Shown one piece after another: positions 37,851 to 50,762 of a DNA stretch of 64,000 nt. The notes under the pieces are model-generated. The model made no database searches. It saw only the letters and a list, made by a program, of their open reading frames with translations, and was not told the DNA's origin. The DNA lies in the NCBI GenBank assembly GCA_028023455.1, contig JAQFVV010000018.1, positions 11,428,771 to 11,492,770 on the forward strand, in the 5' to 3' direction. Every line of letters begins with the position of its first letter. The first letter of the stretch is position 1. Source of the DNA: Epiperipatus broadwayi. Taxonomy: Eukaryota; Onychophora; Udeonychophora; Euonychophora; Peripatidae. The position numbers were made by a program, and so were the translations under genes.

Positions 37851-38000
37851 AATGTGCTCCCTGCCATTTTAAATTCTAAGGACCATCCAAAACTGCTGAC
37901 ACATTCAAATGACCCCATTTGGATTATTCAATGTCATTTAGCACTTCAATGGGTCAGCGGTGGTTTTGGATGGCCTTAGAATTCAAAATAGCATTAGCAC
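37849..38000. repeat. Miniature hairpin at the FB2 right end
   Basis: TTTAGAATGTGCTCCCTGCC with TTCTAAGGACCATCCAAAACTG is followed, after about 65 bp, by the inverted TGGTTTTGGATGGCCTTAGAA and ATTAGCACC. Both ends resemble the FB1 terminus. It may be a stand-alone miniature member of the family that sits at, or forms, the FB2 end. Confidence 0.6.
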
Positions 38001-38009
38001 CAACTATAT

Positions 38010-38460
38010 TTTTTCCCTTCTCTTAAACTTTTATACTTCAGATACTTCCAATTATTTCCTTATAAATTCATTTGCCTAATACAATTTCTTCCACTTTATA
38101 TAATTTATTCAATACTTCAACATTAAAAAGCTTATTTTTCTAATTTACCTATTCTTTTCTTCTCTAAATCCACAACTCAAAACCCATCAATCTTTTCATA
38201 TCTTTTTTTTTAATCATTCAAATCTCTGCTCCATAAAAAGATCCAATAAAGTATTTAAGAAACCCTTTTCCTTAATTTCAAGTTCAATGGATTATAAATA
38301 ATTCATGAAAAGAATTATTTAGCCAATGCAATCCTTATTCTACTATCTGTGAGTCTATTTCCATAAGATAATCAACTTCTGAAATATTTAAAGCATTATC
38401 TGTTCTAAATGTTTTTGCTTAACTATCCTATTTAAACTTTTATCATCTTCATCAGAAACC
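38010..38460 (-). pseudogene. Remnant of a LINE C-terminal region
   Basis: Minus-strand readings with frame changes give NLKLRKR, LFMEQRFE or FYGAEI, KKDMKRLMGFEL and KWKKLY-ANEFIRK. The order fits the post-RT part of an RTE-like protein: L-N-x-K-L-R-K, L-Y-G-A-E-T-W, D-x-K-R-L-E-A-F-E, then R-W-x-G-H. It is an older subfamily, like the 14.6-kb remnant. Many stops. Confidence 0.45.
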
Positions 38461-40690
38461 ATTTCTTTAGATAAACTTTCTATAAAAACTTAGAATAAAA
38501 TATTTATTTAATTACCATGTTTTTGTTTAACCTATTTTGATTATAAATCTATACTTGTTTAGCATGTAACTTTTATGTGAGGATTCACCATAGTAATTGT
38601 CATCAATATGTATCCCCTATTTTGATTTACAACTAATTATTTGCTACAACTATCACAAAAAAAATTTTTTCCCCAATTTTTTTTGGGTGGCCATTTTGAA
38701 AATGACAGTCATCTTATGTCATATGATAATGACTTTATATTATCCAAAAGAAAGGTGGGGGCATGCTAAAAATGTACAATACAGAGTTTATTTGTTATAC
38801 ATAATACAGTATACAATATTATAGAGTATTTTCATTATAAAATTTAAATATGATTAATATACAATACTTTAATTTTCATCCAGTGTCCTTGAAAGACAAT
38901 GAATATATTAATTAATGACACATTTAAAATAAAGTTTAATGACTAGAAAAGTAAAAAAAAAAAAGTGCTTCATTCAATGCAATAAATAATCAAAAGCCTA
39001 TTTTGATGACGTACAATAATATTATATTTTTGAATGTGTACATTAGCTTAAAAATTATAGATATATTCATTTTTATAGATTAAAATTCTTATTAATGATA
39101 TTTTGCTTGCGTCAAAAATTACAATCACCATATAATAATTGTAAAATTTAGCTACCGTAATTGTAAATTATTTTGAAAAAAAAAAAAGAATTTAAATATT
39201 ATGCAATCAAAGTCACTAAATATAAGTATAACTATACACAGTTTTTGCTTAATTTTAAATCACAATATTGTAATCTGTTTCAGAGATATTCAAGTCAAAA
39301 CAGGTATTATTAAAAACATAAAAAGATATAGTATCGAAAAAGAAATACAAATTTCATTCAATGAAAAACTAAAAGAAAGTTTTGATCATATACTATACTA
39401 TTAATAATTAATTTTAAATTGTGTATTGTATTAGCTGAAATATTCAGTCAACTAATTTTGAATTACAATTTTCTAGTCAAATTAAAACTGCTATTATCAT
39501 TAATCTGAAGCATTTTCAGTAAAAAAAAAAAGGAAATGATTTTATGAATTATGCAACGAATAATCTATTTTATATGATCAAATACTACTAATTCTAAATT
39601 AAAAAATATTTATTTGGTAGATTTTAAATCATTATGTCAGAAATTGTTTCAAACATATGCAAGACAATAATGGCATTATAGCAAACTTAAAAAATTATGG
39701 TATTAAAAAAAATAATTCAGCATAAAAATAAATTTTGGTCGTATATTATTGATAATTAATTTCATATTGTGTACTGATATATATTAATTAAAATATTCAA
39801 TCAAATCATGAGTGCTTGTTATTGTAAATTTCAGTCTAATCAAAATGCTTATTACCACAAACATATTTTCTATAATAAAAAAAAAAAAAATGGGAAGGAG
39901 GGAGATGATTTTATCATCATGCATTTAATAATAAATTTTATATGATGAAAATGCAATACAAATAAATTGAAAAAGTTTCATGCTTTTATTTAAATGACCA
40001 GTATTCCTGCCATTACAACGTATTGTAATATTCAAAAAATTGCAGTCAATTCAAGAAAATAACTGTGTACAATAAAATGTAATATTTCATGCCATTTTAA
40101 AAAAAAGACCTATGTAGTGTATTTGTATATGAAGTGCTGTTTATTTAGATCTGCATGGTACATACTGTAAAAAAGTCTTAAATATTTATTACAATATGAA
40201 ACATTAGATACATTTTCTTCTTTTGTAATATATCAGAATTTTAATTTTTTTCCAAAATTAATTACTTTAGGTTGTGGTAATCAGTAAATTCTATAAATAG
40301 TTGATAAATAACAAGTCTTTATGGTCACAACAGTATAGTTAATGAAATATTACTATCACTGCTTTTTAAATGCTAAATAATTATTCATAAATAATATAAA
40401 AACTATGAATTTTTAAAAAAAATGAAATTTCAATGGGGATTTTTTTTCCAATGATATGATTAACAATTTTGTGGAAAAATACAAAAAATTGTTAATAGTG
40501 AGCTTACTCTCTTTTTCTCAGTCCATTTTATTGTACATTTGCCCAGTGAAATCAAACACTTTTTCCTAGCAATATTGAATTGTTTTAAAAAGTTTATAGC
40601 TATATACATTTTCAACAGGGATCATAGCATCAAGTAACACCACTGAACCACATCACTGCTTTAACCTATATATCAAAGAATCATCACAAC
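38461..40690. other. Non-coding AT-rich DNA
   Basis: No gene or known repeat. ORFs at 38,597-38,824 and 39,201-39,404 lack recognisable domains. Confidence 0.4.
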
Positions 40691-41475
40691 CTTCAAGATG
40701 AACTAACTTTAACACTAATGCAGCATTTTGTTGATACTCTGGATAAAGACACCGATAAGAAATTGATGATCACAATATAGAAGCGCTTTTGCAATCACAC
40801 ACACACAAAATTAACTAATGAGAAATTAATGCGACTGGCTGAAGAAAAGAAATATAATAAAAAAAAAAAAATCAATAAACCTGTAGAGAAGCCGTGAATC
40901 ACATTTTCGAAAAATTTGTCCTGATTTAGGATGCTCCATCAAATTAAAAAATACTTTAAGTCAATAAGTATACACGTGTATAAAAAGAAAATCAAAGAAG
41001 CAAGTCAACCATTCATTCAAAACTTTTTCCTTAGAATCATCAACACTGGTGTATCTCCCAAAAAAAGAAAAGAAAACAAGACTATTAAAGGATTTAATAG
41101 GTTGATCAGCTGTAGCATGTCATATGCTTGTGGCAACTGATTCATTGAAATTTTTTCTTTTTAATGTGTGAAAACTATAAGCATGACATCAACAGAAATC
41201 CCTGCATTTGTTGCTGCTTAATTCCCTCTTTAAAATGGTGTATCACAATTTGAAATTGGATAAAATTTGAATTTTTTATGAATATTTTTATTAATAAGTG
41301 CATTTAATTTTTTTCTCTTCTGGTCAGTTTACTAGATTACCCGAAGACAACAAAGGCAGGATTGCTTTATTGGCCAGATTAATTAGTAAAATGGATTTAA
41401 AATACGCTGATGATTCACATTTCAAGGTCTTCAATGCGATAAAAACATAATCATGGAATATCGGTCGTAAGTATT
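40690..41475 (+). pseudogene. Unrecognised coding-like region, probably a decayed transposon gene
   Basis: The + strand gives coding-like readings: FVDTLDKDTDKK; the 69-codon ORF at 40,931-41,137 with GVSPKKRKENKTIKGFNRLI; and, after a good acceptor (TTTTTTCTCTTCTGGTCAG ending at 41,329), LPEDNKGRIALLARLISKM followed by DLKYADDSHFKVF. A consensus donor (GTAAGT) lies at 41,468. Stops and shifts occur between blocks, and one stop (TAA) falls inside the last putative exon. I do not recognise the family. The piggyBac copy D lies just downstream; this could be an unrelated host pseudogene or part of another element. Confidence 0.35.
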
Positions 41476-41839
41476 CAATTTTAATTTTTTAATTATTTGA
41501 ATAATATTTTAATTTTTTTTTTAATTATTTGATAAATGGTATAATTTATTAATATGTTTGCATTTGTATTGGTGTGTCCATGTAGTATATAAATTATATA
41601 ATATTAAATCATTTATACTCTTTATTATACAATATATAAATTTGTATTCAAATATAACAAAAGTGGTTTATGTACAATATAATTTTGGGTCTCTGATCCA
41701 AGTTTAAGACAATCTTATTTTATAGACATAATGATTCTCGAAAGGTTTAATAATTTATTAATGTGTTTATATTTGTAATAGTGTATTTGTGTTTGCATTT
41801 GCACATTTGTGTTTGTATAACAAGTAATGATTTACATAG

Positions 41840-42811
41840 ATAGAGCAGTGCAATGTAAATTTTAAGACTGATTATCAGGATTTACAAAAAGGTTGCAGTA
41901 TAAAGCAATCACAAAATTTACTGGGCATAGTACCATATGAAAATATAAACCCTTAAAATCAATAAAGAGAGATTTCAAATGGTGTGTGTGTGTAGTGAGT
42001 GATAGCCACAATGTTTATGTATATACCATATGGAATTGTATGCAGGCAAAGAATGCTGTGGAGTCACTAATTTTACCACATCTTGCATTACATTATTTTC
42101 AAGTCTATAGCTAGCAAATTAACTATATGCAAATAAATCATATCTCTTTGGGACAATAAATATAACAAGATAGCATCACTGGTGTGTATAAAGAATATAA
42201 ACATCACTGGTGTACGCAAAAAATATAAAATGAAGAGATGAAACTCATTTTATCATTGATACAGACAGTAGCCTACAATTTGTAGTTTTACATAGATAAG
42301 AAGCCAATTGCTATGATGACAAATGCATATCCACCTTCTGGAAATGATTTGTTTTGTACCTTTTATTAGGATGAATCTTTTTCTTATAGACACCCTTGAG
42401 ATTTGTTAACTTTTGGGATACAAAATAAAAATGAAGAATTCTTATGCGACTAGTTTTGGAGATTCTATCTCAGGTATGAAGTATTATATGTGATTTGAAA
42501 GATACTTTTGTGAGGAATACAAAGAAATTATCAATGAAAATGTAATTTAAACTTAATTAATGATAAATTAGAAATTATGAACAAACAATAAAGTAATAAT
42601 TATGTCGGATGTTGAAACTTCTTTTTTTCTTTTTTTTAAAAAAAATGGTAATCACTATTTGTCTTAGTCTTATTGTTTTCCTTAGTTTTTCTAGTTTCTA
42701 TCAATATAAAGTTTTTTGTTCTAACATTACTAAAACTGAAGTTATTGTGAAAATTGTGTCTCAAGTCAGCTTTTTAAAAAATTCAATATGGCGCGCCAGG
42801 ATAATCACTAT
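41840..42811 (+). mobile_element. piggyBac-like remnant, copy D
   Basis: KPLKSIKRDFKW, then SDSHN-VYVYTIWN reflect the piggyBac KPIKWGFK block followed by DSNNGYV. Further on, DKKPIAMMTNAYPP resembles the family's W-x-D-K-K-P-V-x-L-x-S block. The 3' 440 bp (42,360-42,800) align to copy C (28,850-29,285). The right edge coincides with TTAA at 42,807-42,810, next to the RTE copy 2 sequence, as expected for a piggyBac insertion. The left edge is not located. Confidence 0.65.
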
Positions 42812-44440
42812 TAAGAGCTGCAATAAAGTAAACTGATACAAAAAAGCAGCAATTAACCAATAAATTTTCAGCTAAAAAAGTATATGAAGATACAAAGGAA
42901 TATGAAAATATATAACAATAATCTATTAATAAGAATTGAATATCTAGTTTTGTAAAATGATATGAAAGATTTAAAAATGAAAAAAGAAGATATAATTATA
43001 ATTAGCATAGAAGAAAATAAAAATCTCAATAGTATAAAAAAATGATGAAAGAGATTTAGTAATGATATAAGAAAATAAATTATAATTAGAATAGAAGAGA
43101 ATAAAAATCTCAACAGCATAAAACATCTTAATATTGAAAGAGAAATTATTTCTGCAATAAAGAGAAAAGATGGAACTATTACTAAAAAAACGGTTGAACA
43201 TCAAACATCATGAGAGAATTATATAAAGAATTATGTAGTTATAAAAAACAAAAAATAGAATCCCTTACAATTACAACATCTTCTGAATTGCCCAGCATTT
43301 TAAAATGAAAATGAGACATGAAATTATATCTATGAAGAAGAAAAAGCTCCAGGTTATGATGAGATTATAGTCAATATCTTAAAAAAAGCAAGTAAAAAAA
43401 CAAAAATTGTTGGCAAAGTTACATATCAAATTTTGAAGTGATAAAGATTTACCATACAAAATTTTTACTGAGATATACAGTAAACTTTGGATTTTAACCA
43501 ACCAAAAGAACAAACAAAATGATTTTAGCACAGTGGATTACTTCCAAGTATTGGAAGAAGTTATAGAAAAAACCAATGAATAGGATATTTTGAAGATTTT
43601 ATCAAAATGCAACAGTAATGACTGTATTATATATTGATATTGAGATGATCAATATTGAGAAAGATATACAACAGTGTGACTTCATATTCCTAAAACATTT
43701 TACAGCAGTTATTTTATAAGAAGTATTTTGTGCATTAAAGTGAAAAATTAAGGAAATAAAAGTGGAGATTATTTATGTCATACTTTGTAGATGATGTGGT
43801 TGTTTTTACAAATAATATTTCAGAGCTTCGGAAATTTGCAAGAGGTATCAGATGAAAGTAAGAAAGTAGGACCAAAGATAAAAGCTAGAAAGACTAAAAT
43901 AATATTCAAAAGAAAATAAAGATTGAAAATTATGAATTAGAAGAAGTTAACAACTACAAATATCTCGGTCAAATTATTAATATAAAGTGAAACATAATGG
44001 ATTATAGAATTAAACTCGGGCAGAGTGCTTTTGGTGTAAATAACAATATTAAAAGGAAATATGCCTATTTGTTTAAAAATAATTTAGCACTTAACAGAAG
44101 AGCAATACAGAGACTTCAGAAAATGTTAGGAATAATGAGACAGTATTGAAATAAAATACATGAGTGAGAGAACAAACTGACATCACTGAAAGAATTAAAC
44201 GAGTGAAATGGAAATGTACTGAACATATTACTAGAAGAATCGATAAAATATGGACTCTTGAAATCTTAAAGCAGATTTCAAAAGGTTATAAAAAAACTTA
44301 AGAGACCATAAGTAAGATGGATGGATAAAATAAGAAAATCTTCTGGCATGATGTAGCAAGTTAGAGGTAAAAAAAAAAACTGGATTAAACTTGGAGATAT
44401 CCTTATACTTCAGTGGACTGATAATGATACAAAATAATTG
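42812..44440 (+). mobile_element. Decayed RTE copy 2
   Basis: It matches copy 1 from the KKQQLTNK region (copy 1 residue about 360) to near the end of the protein (LQW-DNDT). Many stops, shifts and deletions are present. Recognisable pieces are KRKDGTITKK (43,160), EKAPGYDE-like, YFVDDVVVF (motif C, 43,783) and KLGQSAFGVNN. A partial internal duplication of about 75-80 bp occurs at 42,990-43,120, where AGCATAGAAGAAAATAAAAA recurs as AGAATAGAAGAGAATAAAAA. No TGA-repeat tail remains. This is the oldest of the four copies of this subfamily. Confidence 0.8.
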
Positions 44441-47400
44441 CTTGAATTGATTACTGATTGGATATTAAATAATTGTATTAATGATTTAATTTTGATGTAT
44501 AAAAGAAAAAAACAAAAAGCAATGGCAACCTATTTTTTTCTATATCTAAAAGAACTTAATTTTTAAAAAAAAAAAAACAGAAAATTATTTTTCCAATCAT
44601 AAATCAAATTCAGTTTTGCTTGAAGACAAACTAAAACATGCAATTTGCAAAAAAAAAAAAAAAAGAGGACTATTATTGATTTTTTGTTACACACATTTAT
44701 TGCAAGAACTACTTATACTTAGTTAATAAAAATACTATTAAAAAATATTAATCTATTTTATTTATTTATTAAAAATTCCTGATATTTATAATATTTTTAA
44801 AATATTATTAAAAATAATAACACTAAAAAAAGCTTTGTTTTAGTTTTTAAACTATTTTATATTGAATTATTCAATTATTATTTTTTAAATCAGCAAAAAG
44901 ATATAATTTTAAAAAGTTTTTAAATTTTATAATAGCACTTTGGCTAGAAAGATTGATATGAAGAGCTGAAATAACTTGTCAAAAATTAGTGCTTGATTCT
45001 TTCAAAAAAAGAATATAAATACAACATAAAATCAAAGTCAACATTTTAATATTAATTAAAAGTATTACAGTTAATTAGAATAAACCTCTTAGGTAGTACT
45101 CACACATTATTGCCTTCTTCCTCATATTTTACATAATTTTCAAATACAAATTCCCCCCCCCCTCCCAACCCCCATATCTTTTTTTTTTCTTAACACTAGT
45201 TCTCAGTTAAGTATGATTACAAAAAAAAAAACTATAAGACATTTTTTTTTGGTAACCAGAATAGATTAACCATATTTAAAAACATATGTATGATGTGCAC
45301 ATACGAACAGGAATAATGTTAATCCAGCATATAGCTTTATTAAACCTGAGTTTTTAAAAAAAAAATTTTTTTTTTTGCTGTCTTAATTTCTGTCAAATAT
45401 TTATAAAATAAATATGATGACATACACTTATACCAGTTTTAACATCTGGATGATTTAAAATGCTTAAAGAATACCTATTGGGTCTTTGACAGTTATTTTC
45501 TAATTATAATATCAAGAATTTGGGAAAAGACTGCAAGAGAGTAAAAAAAAATGACTTAAGGATATTCATTAATTTTCTCAATGACATATACAACATTGAT
45601 TGTCTTAAGATTTTTTTTTTTTGTCAAGTCATGGGTAAAGAAAAATAAAATTTAATCAGAACTATTGCTTAAAAATTAAATTCAATTCAAAACTTAAAAA
45701 TGTTACTCTTACAAAGTCTACACCCACAAGGTGAAATGCTGTTTTACAAAACATTTTTTGTGGTTGCTACAACTTTGAAAATACATACAGATTTATTTTT
45801 TACACTGGTGGTAAAGTGGCATTAACATATCTGGTAATATATACTTAATTATCTTTCAAATATATTTCCTACATATGGATACTTTTGAATGACCTATATT
45901 ATATACTCATAAGCTATAAGTATGTGTATGGTATAGATATATATGTTAAAAATCTCTATCCAAGCATAAATGAAGTAAATTGGTAGTAAGATATAATGAT
46001 GAATATACTTGATCACTATCATGGTATTTTGGCAATTCTAGACATATTTAAACAGTATGTATTGAGTGTATTATATCATTGAAATATTCATATATTATAT
46101 GATTAGACTTACAAATATTGACAACTGATTTTAAAAGTAGCTACAAAACTAATCCTAAGAAGATATATCTGCACTCACCATGAAGAGGCTGCATAATACA
46201 ATTATATATTTTTATTTTATGGTCAGTACATTGACATTTATGTGTACCAGCCAGATTATTTTGCGAACTTTATCCTATAATTAAAGATTAGCTAAAAGAC
46301 CATTTTCGTGACAATATTGGATGATCAACTATGTTGGCAATGAGATAACTACTAAAAAAAAATATTAAGAATCCTTGAAAAATCCTCAACTTCCTAAAAA
46401 AATTTAAACCTACTTATTTAAATGCCAATTTATGAACATAGAATTCATATGTATTAACCATCTCAACTTTAAGAAGTATAGCTATAACTACATAAGATGT
46501 TATAATTACAAATATCTGACAAAAAATAAAACGAAGAAAAATAGCATGATTCAGTGTTATAAATCAAAATGGCATCATATTATTCAGTTTGCTCTCATTT
46601 AATATGATATAAACAAATATAATCCACTCTATAACATTAATAATCTGAATATATTTTTATGTAAGCATGAATAATCAATGAACATGAGATATTTTCAACT
46701 AGACTCTGCTAGAGAAAAGCATTAGACTGCATCCACCTATCCAGCAGCCATTTTTATTCTATTTTATTCTAGTTAATGATTTAAAAATTCAAAAAACCTA
46801 GTTTTGAATTCAAGCTAAACTGCTTGCATAAATATATATTCTGATATTATATTAACAACCACAATGAAACTGTGAACAATGCAAATTTTGTTTCAAGCTC
46901 CATACTATATAAATTGTATATAATATGTAATAGCTCACATTTTATTGATAAACTTTGATTAGAATAGAATACATATTGTTTATTGAACTAAAAGTGTACA
47001 ATATTTTTAATATGCACATATATACAACACAGATGATTTTTTATATATATAGATTGTATACATAAATTAAGATTATAGTGTAAACAAAATTTTAAATAAG
47101 TTATTAATAATAATACAAGGACATCTTTATATATATTATTGGGTACAGGTTCATTCATTCATTCCCAATCTCTTTATCAATAAACTATTGATTTCTCTGA
47201 TTGTGTTGATGTTTTTAAATTAGTATCAACTTTTAGTATCTTCTAACATTTTGTAAACTTTTAGCATTATGCTTAAAAATGTTTTATTACACAAAATACT
47301 ACACATCAAATTTAGAAAAGATAATAAAGGAAGAATAAAATGTATGTGCTCTCAGCATAACCTGAGGGGCTTCGAGATATAATGGAAAACAAATTTACAA

Positions 47401-49228
47401 ATTTTTTTATTTTTTTTTTAACATGATCACAATTATTGTTTGCACATTGTAAAATGTATTAAATTTGCAAATTTTAATTTTTACTTTGTTTATTTGCATT
47501 TTTTGCTTGTTTTACATTTTTTATTGGATAATATATAATTGAAAATGTGTTCTCTGATACAATGTAGTTCACAGTTTCACTGCAAAGATTTTATTTAGAA
47601 ATCTCAGATGTTTGAAATTTTAAGTTTATAAAATATTCGTTGTTTTCACAATTTTTTTTGTATGCAATAAAATAAATGCATATATATTTTTAAAAAAATT
47701 TTAACACTATGCCTTTTATTTTGATATTTCTTAAAAGTTTTAATTGATTAACAATCTTCTTCAAAGAAGTAATTGATAAATGTAATATATTGATGATGAT
47801 AACAAAAATGATAAGAAGGAGGAGGAAGAGGATGATGATGATGACTATCAAACAAACAAAATGTAAAAAAAAAAACAATAGTAAATGACATATACAGTTT
47901 TTAAAAAGTCCAAAAGAAAAACTTCAGTTTGAATAGTTTAATAAAAGTAAAGGATGTTGGACAGATATGTGTTCTTTATTATTGACAAAGGCCATTAGCC
48001 AAAATTAACCTTGATCATTCAGTGTCAAATTATTCAATCAAAAAACCTGACTGTATTCAATTTTTTCAAATGTGATTCAACAAACAAACTGCCAGCAATT
48101 GCAGAAAAACCCAAAATTTTCATATATTTATCTGATGTAGTTTTTCTATAGCTGTTTAAAGTCTCCAGGAATTACAATTTTATATTCATGTGCAAAGAAA
48201 TGATAGCTTAAGATAAAATTGTAACTTTTTTAAAATAAGATTTCATGAAATATGCAATATAGTTAGATTTGATCGTTTTTAATTTTAAAGTTATTTCCTA
48301 AAGTTTTTAATCTTGAATTTCTTAAAACCCTAAATTTTAAAAATTGTGAAGGGGGTAAAAAAACTCAAAAGCATATGTACTTTGGTATCATTTATAAAAA
48401 GCTTCATACCAGTATCATATTTTTTATTATTTGGAAAACATTATTCAAACAGAAAAACGAAATCTGTAAAAAACAAATTGAAACTTTTATGTCAAATTTT
48501 CATTTACTTTGGAAAAAGATCATTTCCATTTTAATCAAAAACTAATGCTATTATACTATTGTAGCAAAGTAAGCTAAATAAATTAACTTGGGATGGGGGT
48601 GGGTGAGGAGCTTGGAAAAAGAACAAAACCTTTTGAAATATAACATATAATAAATCATTTTTTCTTCACATAATTCTTGTTTAAAATATTTTAACATTAA
48701 AAACAATCTTAAAGAATTATATACAAATATACTGTATAAACAATCTCAACAGTCCTTTAAAAGAACATTTAAGTGCAATCAATAAGACACTTGGAATTTA
48801 GCAGGGTAAGAATTTGGGATACAGAGATTTACTTGGATACATAAAGAGAAAAACAGAATTTTTAAGGTAGAAGAATTGCACTCCAATATTTCAGTTGTCT
48901 TATTCTTAGCCAAAACTGCTTCCAACACCAATGAATATTCTATTTGCATGTTATGTACCCTTTTAGTTCTGATTGGAAATATGTTTCTAAATTTTTAATA
49001 AATAAAAATATTAAAAAAGTTGTTATGATTCCTAAATCTCTGAAAATACCTTACTGTCTAATAATGGATTTTCATTTAAAAAACATTTTTCAAATAATTT
49101 TATGGAGAAAAAAATTTCACAAAATTAATATTAGTCTTACTTCACAAAAACTGCTGAAAAGAAATTGTCTAGACAGGGTAGCTGGAGAATTGTCTTTCAT
49201 GGTTTTCTCCAAACCTTCACTTACCCCT
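44441..49228. other. Non-coding AT-rich DNA
   Basis: No supported gene. It has homopolymers, a poly-C tract (45,153-45,162) and a purine-rich GAT/GAG-type stretch at 47,815-47,845. ORFs at 47,690-47,878, 48,346-48,534 and 48,944-49,258 show no family. The last runs into RTE copy 3 and is partly a shadow. Confidence 0.4.
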
Positions 49229-50762
49229 TTCTTCCGAATTGCCCGGAATTTTGAATGAGGAAGTGAGACATGCAATTAAATTTATGAAGAAAGGGAAGGC
49301 TCCAGGTAATGATGGAATTATAATTGATATATTAAAAGAAGCAGGTGAAGAAATAGAAATTTTTTTAGCAAAGTTATATACCAAATATATAAATGATAAA
49401 GATGTACCAGATGATTAGAAGATTGCAGTATTAATATTAATATTTAAAAAAGGTGATAAAGAAGATATTAGAAATTACAGATCTATCAGTCTTATATCAG
49501 TTTTATACAAAATTTTTACTAAGATAATTACAACTCATCTACAGAAAACACAGGATTTCCACCAACCAAGAGAACAAGCTGGATTTAAAAATGGTTTTAG
49601 TACAGTAAATCATATCCAGGTATTGAGAGAAGTTATAGAAAGGACAAATGAATATGAGTTGCCATTATGCTTAGGATTTGTAGATTATGAAAAGGCATTT
49701 GATTCTATAAACATTTCTTCAGTGATTAAAGCATTGGATCATCAAGGTGTAGATCCAGGGTATTGTCATATTTTAAAGAATATTTATAAAAATGCAACAG
49801 CAACAATTAGATTACATAATGGTAGTAGGAAAATCAACATTGAAAAGGGTGTAAGACAGGGTGACTCCATATCTCCAAACTTTTTACAGCAGTGCTGCAA
49901 GAAGTATTTTGTGCATTAAAATGGGAAGCTAAAGGAGTGAAAGTAAACGGAGATTATTTAAGTCATTTAGATTTTGCAGATGATGTAGTTGTTTTTGGAA
50001 ATAATGCTTTAGAGCTACAGGAAATGTTGCAGGAGTTATCAGATGAAAGTAGGACTAAAGATAAATGTTAAAAAGACTAAAGTAATGATTAATAGATTTT
50101 CTCAAAATATGAAAATAAAGATTGATTATGATGAGTTATAAGAAGTTAACAGTTACAAATACCTTGGTCAGATTATTAATACAGATGGAAACATAATGGA
50201 TGAAATTAATCATAGAATTAAACTTGGTTGGAGTGCTTTTGGTAGAAATAACTTGATACTAAAAGGAAATATGCCTATGTGTTTGAAAAGGAAAGTTTTT
50301 AATAAATGTGTTTTGCCAGTTCTTACTTATGGATCTCAGACTTGGACACTTAATAGAAGAGCAATACAGAGACTTCAGACCACTCAAAGAAGTATGGAGA
50401 GAAGCATGTTGGGAGTAACAAGAAGAGATCGAAAACGCAATGTATGGGTAAGAGAACAAACAAATGTTACTGACCTCATTGAAAAAATTAAAAGACTGAA
50501 GTGGAGTTGGGCTGGACATATTGTTAGAAGAGATGATAATAGATGGACAATTGAAATTTTAAACTGGATTCCAAGAGATTATAAAAGACCCAGAAAGAGA
50601 CCACATGTGAGATGGATGGATGAAATAAGAAAGTGTGCATGGGTGATGCGGAGAAGAGAAGCTCAAGATAGGAAAAGATGGATTGAACTTGGAGAGACCT
50701 TCATCCTACAGTGGATTGATAATGGTTGTTGATGATGATGATGATGATATATATATATATTA
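49229..50762 (+). mobile_element. 5'-truncated RTE copy 3
   Basis: Similarity to copy 1 begins abruptly at the SSELPRILNEE codons (copy 1 residue about 484) and goes to the 3' tail. This is the usual outcome of incomplete target-primed reverse transcription. The reading has a Trp-to-stop change (GATGATTAG near 49,412), a one-base loss in the SISPKLF region near 49,880, and a stop near 50,138. Otherwise long open segments remain (49,623-49,919 and 50,196-50,732), so it is younger than copy 2. The tail at 50,727-50,762 is (TGA)n then (TA)n as in copy 1. Confidence 0.88.
50196..50732 (+). pseudogene. RTE copy 3, C-terminal open segment
   Basis: 178 codons nearly identical to the C-terminus of the copy 1 protein: LGWSAFGRNN, LPVLTYGSQTW, RRDRKRNVWVREQT, KWSWAGHIVRRDD and ILQWIDNG. 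It lacks the RT catalytic core upstream because of the frameshifts, so it is not a working gene. Confidence 0.85.

Larger units (their letters stand above)
34988..38000 (+). mobile_element. Foldback transposon with Merlin transposase, FB2
   Basis: The left end (TTTAGAGTGTTCTCTCTGCC, near 34,988) matches the FB1 ends. The right end near 38,000 carries TAGCACTTCAATGGG and CCTTAGAATTCAAAATAGC, a diverged reverse complement of the FB1 terminus. The left arm (about 35,090-35,430) and right arm (37,200-37,850) are inverted copies of a subrepeat with ATAAGCTTTTAGTATTT, TTGATCAATTTTACATTATT, CAACATGTGG and TATTGTAATAAAATT, period about 130 bp; the right arm has more units. Between them lies a decayed Merlin transposase gene. 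DNA right of that gene (36,950-37,190) is homologous to the FB1 centre, so this looks like the autonomous ancestor type of FB1. Confidence 0.75.

Noticed and set aside
47806-47850. Acidic-codon-like GAG/GAT stretch as the C-terminal exon of ZNF330
   Set aside because: Wrong strand and wrong side of the minus-strand exon; it is a simple purine repeat.
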